From: CAIWCD01 sp043782365 | Lineage (GTDB): Bacteria; Myxococcota; Myxococcia; Myxococcales; 40CM-4-68-19 | Assembly: GCA_043782365.1 (NCBI GenBank) | Contig: JAYWAO010000472.1 | Span: 1-26,110 of the forward strand | DNA: 26,110 nucleotides | Reading direction: 5' to 3' | Part shown: in pieces, positions 24,018 to 26,110 of the stretch | Numbering within the stretch: the first letter of the stretch is position 1 | Layout: each line of letters starts with the position of its first letter | Translations under genes and position numbers: made by a program | The notes under the pieces: model-generated | The model's database searches: none | What the model saw: the letters and a program-made list of their open reading frames with translations, nothing else | What the model was told of the DNA's origin: nothing

Positions 24018-25250
24018 GTGAGGTCGCGTCCTACTGTTGTGTTCGCTCTCGTGGCGGCCGCGTTGGTCGCGGGCAGCGTGCAAGCCCAGACCTCGCCGCT
24101 GGTGCGGGCGTTCCAGTCGCTCAACCCGGACCTCTCGGTCATCGTCGACTCCGGCGCCGGGTACCAGAGCGCGCCGCCGGGATACATCGCCGGTGACGAC
24201 CCGCTCTTGCCGGTGAACCGGTTTGGCCACGCGCTCGGGTTCACCGTGCAGGAAGTGGAGCTGGCGTTCTCGGCGGTGGTCGACCCGTACCTGAAGGGCG
24301 AGATCTACCTCACCATCCCGAACCTCAGCGGCCTCGAGGTGGAGGAGGCGGTGGCGACGACCACGAGCCTTCCCTTCAACCTGCAAGTGCGCGCGGGTTC
24401 TCTTCGGAGCGCCTTCGGCCGGCAGAACGGGCAGCACTTGCACGTGCAGGAGTTCCAGCAGCGGCCGCTCGTCAACGCCGCCTTCCTTGGTAGCGACGGC
24501 CTGCGCGGACCCGGCGCGCAGCTCTCCTGGCTGGTCCCGCTGCCTGTTTTTGTAACACTTTATCTGGAGGGCTACTCGCTCACGGCGCCTGCCGACCCGG
24601 CGGCCTTCAGCACCTTCGGTGGAGACAACGGCGGACTCACGGGGCTCGCCCACGCCAAGCTCTTCCTCGAGCTCACCGACGACCTCTCGCTCTCCTGGGG
24701 CGTCAGCTCTGCGCTCGGCCGCAGCAGCACGGTGACGGGCACGCCCACTGGCGACACCGTGAACCACTTCAACCCCTCCGGCGACACCGCGCTCTTCGGC
24801 AGCGACGTGTATTTGAAGTGGAAGCCAGCGAACCAATCGGACGGCTACTTCGCGCTCTCGCTGCAGGGTGAGATCTTGCTGCGCCACGCACCCGACCTGG
24901 TCGCTGCTGGCACCAACGCCCGCGTCGCCGCGGCCTGGGACGGTGGCCTCTATGCGCAGGTCGTCGCACAGCTGGCCCGGCGGGTGACGCTCGGCCTGCG
25001 ATTCGACCTGCTCGGCTTGCCCTCCTCGGCGCTCGTGCCGGAGGTGAACCGCGAGAGCGTCGCGCTCACTTTTTGGCTGAGCGAATTCGCAAAGTTCCGC
25101 GCCTCGGCCTACGCCGAGCACACGGGAGGCTACGGCGCAGGCGCGCAGCTCTTCGGTGCCCTGGGCCGGACCGGTCCCAACACCGACACCTTCGGCGCGC
25201 TCGCGCAGCTGGAGATGTCGATCGGCGCCCACGGCGCGCACACGTTTTAG
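24018..25250 (+). CDS. Outer-membrane beta-barrel protein in the metal-uptake operon
   Basis: This 410-residue protein begins with a signal peptide (VRSRPTVVFALVAAALVAGS, then VQA-QTS, probable signal peptidase cleavage after VQA). The remainder shows alternating polar/hydrophobic strands with Gly/Asn/Asp turns, for example FTVQEVELAFSAVVDPYLKG and VTLYLEGYSL. It ends in a C-terminal Phe (AHGAHTF), the signal for insertion by the BAM complex. I see no TonB box or plug domain, so it looks like a TonB-independent porin. A GGAGG at 24007-24011 places the GTG start at 24018, two bases after the permease stop. Its position between the permease and binding-protein genes suggests that it admits the same metal. 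His-containing loops (GQNGQHLHVQEFQQ) are candidate metal sites. Confidence 0.8.
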   Translation: MRSRPTVVFALVAAALVAGSVQAQTSPLVRAFQSLNPDLSVIVDSGAGYQSAPPGYIAGDDPLLPVNRFGHALGFTVQEVELAFSAVVDPYLKGEIYLTIPNLSGLEVEEAVATTTSLPFNLQVRAGSLRSAFGRQNGQHLHVQEFQQRPLVNAAFLGSDGLRGPGAQLSWLVPLPVFVTLYLEGYSLTAPADPAAFSTFGGDNGGLTGLAHAKLFLELTDDLSLSWGVSSALGRSSTVTGTPTGDTVNHFNPSGDTALFGSDVYLKWKPANQSDGYFALSLQGEILLRHAPDLVAAGTNARVAAAWDGGLYAQVVAQLARRVTLGLRFDLLGLPSSALVPEVNRESVALTFWLSEFAKFRASAYAEHTGGYGAGAQLFGALGRTGPNTDTFGALAQLEMSIGAHGAHTF

Positions 25251-25281
25251 GTACTACTCTTCGTAAACACAGAGGAACACC

Positions 25282-26110
25282 ATGCAGCTCGGACGCCAAC
25301 TCCTAACCCCGCTCGCCTCCTTCGCGGCAGCGCTCGCGCTCCTCGCCGCCCCCGCCTCCCGCGCCGCCCTCAAGGTGGTCTCCACCATCTCCACCCTCGG
25401 CGAGCTCGCCCAGGAGGTCGGCGGCGACCGCGTCGAGGTGAAGTCGTTATCGAAGGGGTACCAAGATCCGCACTTCGTCGAGCCCAAGCCGAGCCTGATG
25501 CTGCAGCTCAACCGGGCCGACCTGCTGTTGCACGTGGGCCTCGAGCTGGAGATCGGCTGGCTCCCGCCGCTGGTGCTGGGCGCGCGCAACCCGAAGATCC
25601 AGTCGGGCGAGCCCGGCAACCTCGACTGCTCGGCCACCATCCCGCTGCTCGACGTCGCCGCCGGGAAGATCGACCGCTCGATGGGCGACGTCCACCCGCA
25701 GGGCAACCCGCACTACTGGCTGACCCCGACGAACGCCCGCCTGGTCGCCCGCGAGATCTCCGGGCGCCTCGCGCAGCTCGACCCCGACGGCAAGGCCCTC
25801 TACGCCGAGCGGCTCGCCGCCTTCGAAGCGAAGCTCGACGCCAAGGAGAAGGAGTGGGCCCCGCTGATCGCCAAGATCAATGGCAAGAAGGTGGCGACGT
25901 ACCACAAGAGCTGGAGCTACGTCTCCGCATGGCTCTCGCTCGCCGAGGTCGGCTATGTCGAGCCCAAGCCCGGCATCCCGCCCGACCCGTCCCATCTGGT
26001 GCAGCTGATCGCGACCCTGAAGAAGGAGGGCGCCACGCTGCTCTTGATGGAGGGCTTCTACAACAAGGTGACGGCGCAGATGGTCGCCGACAAGAGCGGC
26101 GCGAAGCTGC
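25282..26110 (+). CDS. Periplasmic metal-binding protein of the ABC transporter (3' end outside window)
   Basis: The first 276 residues of a cluster A-I (ZnuA/TroA-like) binding protein are present; the gene runs off the window. It starts with a signal peptide (MQLGRQLLTPLASFAAALAL, LAAPASRA) and continues KVVSTISTLGELAQEVGGD. The three His ligands expected in this group are visible: H64 in DPHFVEPKPS, H144 in NPHYWLTP and H208 in TYHKSWSY. The fourth, acidic ligand is normally near the C-terminus and probably beyond the window. The long His-rich loop of classical ZnuA is absent, so Zn and Mn remain open. VGYVEPKPGIPPDPSHL is typical of the family. AGAGGA at 25271-25276 precedes the ATG; 31 bases separate it from the barrel gene. 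Confidence 0.92.
   Translation, partial: MQLGRQLLTPLASFAAALALLAAPASRAALKVVSTISTLGELAQEVGGDRVEVKSLSKGYQDPHFVEPKPSLMLQLNRADLLLHVGLELEIGWLPPLVLGARNPKIQSGEPGNLDCSATIPLLDVAAGKIDRSMGDVHPQGNPHYWLTPTNARLVAREISGRLAQLDPDGKALYAERLAAFEAKLDAKEKEWAPLIAKINGKKVATYHKSWSYVSAWLSLAEVGYVEPKPGIPPDPSHLVQLIATLKKEGATLLLMEGFYNKVTAQMVADKSGAKL

Overview
The window is very GC-rich by eye. Codon third positions are nearly all G or C, genes are tightly packed, there are many GTG starts and one TTG start, and several genes overlap by 4 bases. The gene content fits a myxobacterium-like (Myxococcota/deltaproteobacterial) chromosome: a methylmalonyl-CoA pathway, a CHAD protein, a GspE_N/MshEN-receiver-TPR protein, Uma2, SirB1, and an outer-membrane protein ending in Phe. 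The taxonomic call is inference. I see no rRNA, tRNA, CRISPR array, insertion sequence or prophage.

Layout. (1) 1-2730: the end of an unrecognised protein gene, then the carboxyltransferase subunit of propionyl-/acyl-CoA carboxylase (pccB). (2) 2745-3430: a Phd-type antitoxin/PIN toxin pair with overlapping palindromes just upstream. (3) 3574-7739: an APC-family permease; a spacer holding a probable 40-residue Trp-rich gene on the minus strand; a membrane protein coupled by a 4-base overlap to an M23 (LytM-type) peptidase; and a SAM methyltransferase. (4) 7717-10239, minus strand: a CtpE-like P-type ATPase whose 3' end overlaps the methyltransferase. (5) 10506-14349: biotin carboxylase, a separate biotin carrier protein, and the large subunit of methylmalonyl-CoA mutase. 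(6) 14474-18007: a Uma2 nuclease-fold protein, a DMT/EamA transporter, a CHAD protein (minus) divergent from a family-2 glycosyltransferase with an extra C-terminal nucleotide-fold-like domain. (7) 18112-21905: a GspE_N-linker-receiver-TPR protein, an iron-alcohol-dehydrogenase-family protein that has lost metal ligands, and a SirB1 protein. (8) 21918-26110: a thioredoxin-like [2Fe-2S] ferredoxin (minus) divergent from a four-gene metal-uptake cluster. That cluster encodes an ABC ATPase, an ABC permease, an outer-membrane beta-barrel candidate and a periplasmic metal-binding protein cut by the window end.

How the genes work together. PccB (1156-2730), biotin carboxylase and the biotin carrier would together convert propionyl-CoA to methylmalonyl-CoA. 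The mutase would isomerise that to succinyl-CoA with a B12-binding small subunit and an epimerase, neither of which is encoded here. About 7.8 kb of unrelated genes separates pccB from its partners. The last four genes look like a complete outer-membrane-to-cytoplasm route for a divalent metal (Zn or Mn), with the barrel gene inside the operon. I consider this cluster, the ligand-deficient dehydrogenase and the MshEN-receiver-TPR protein the most interesting parts. None of them is proven to be a new system.
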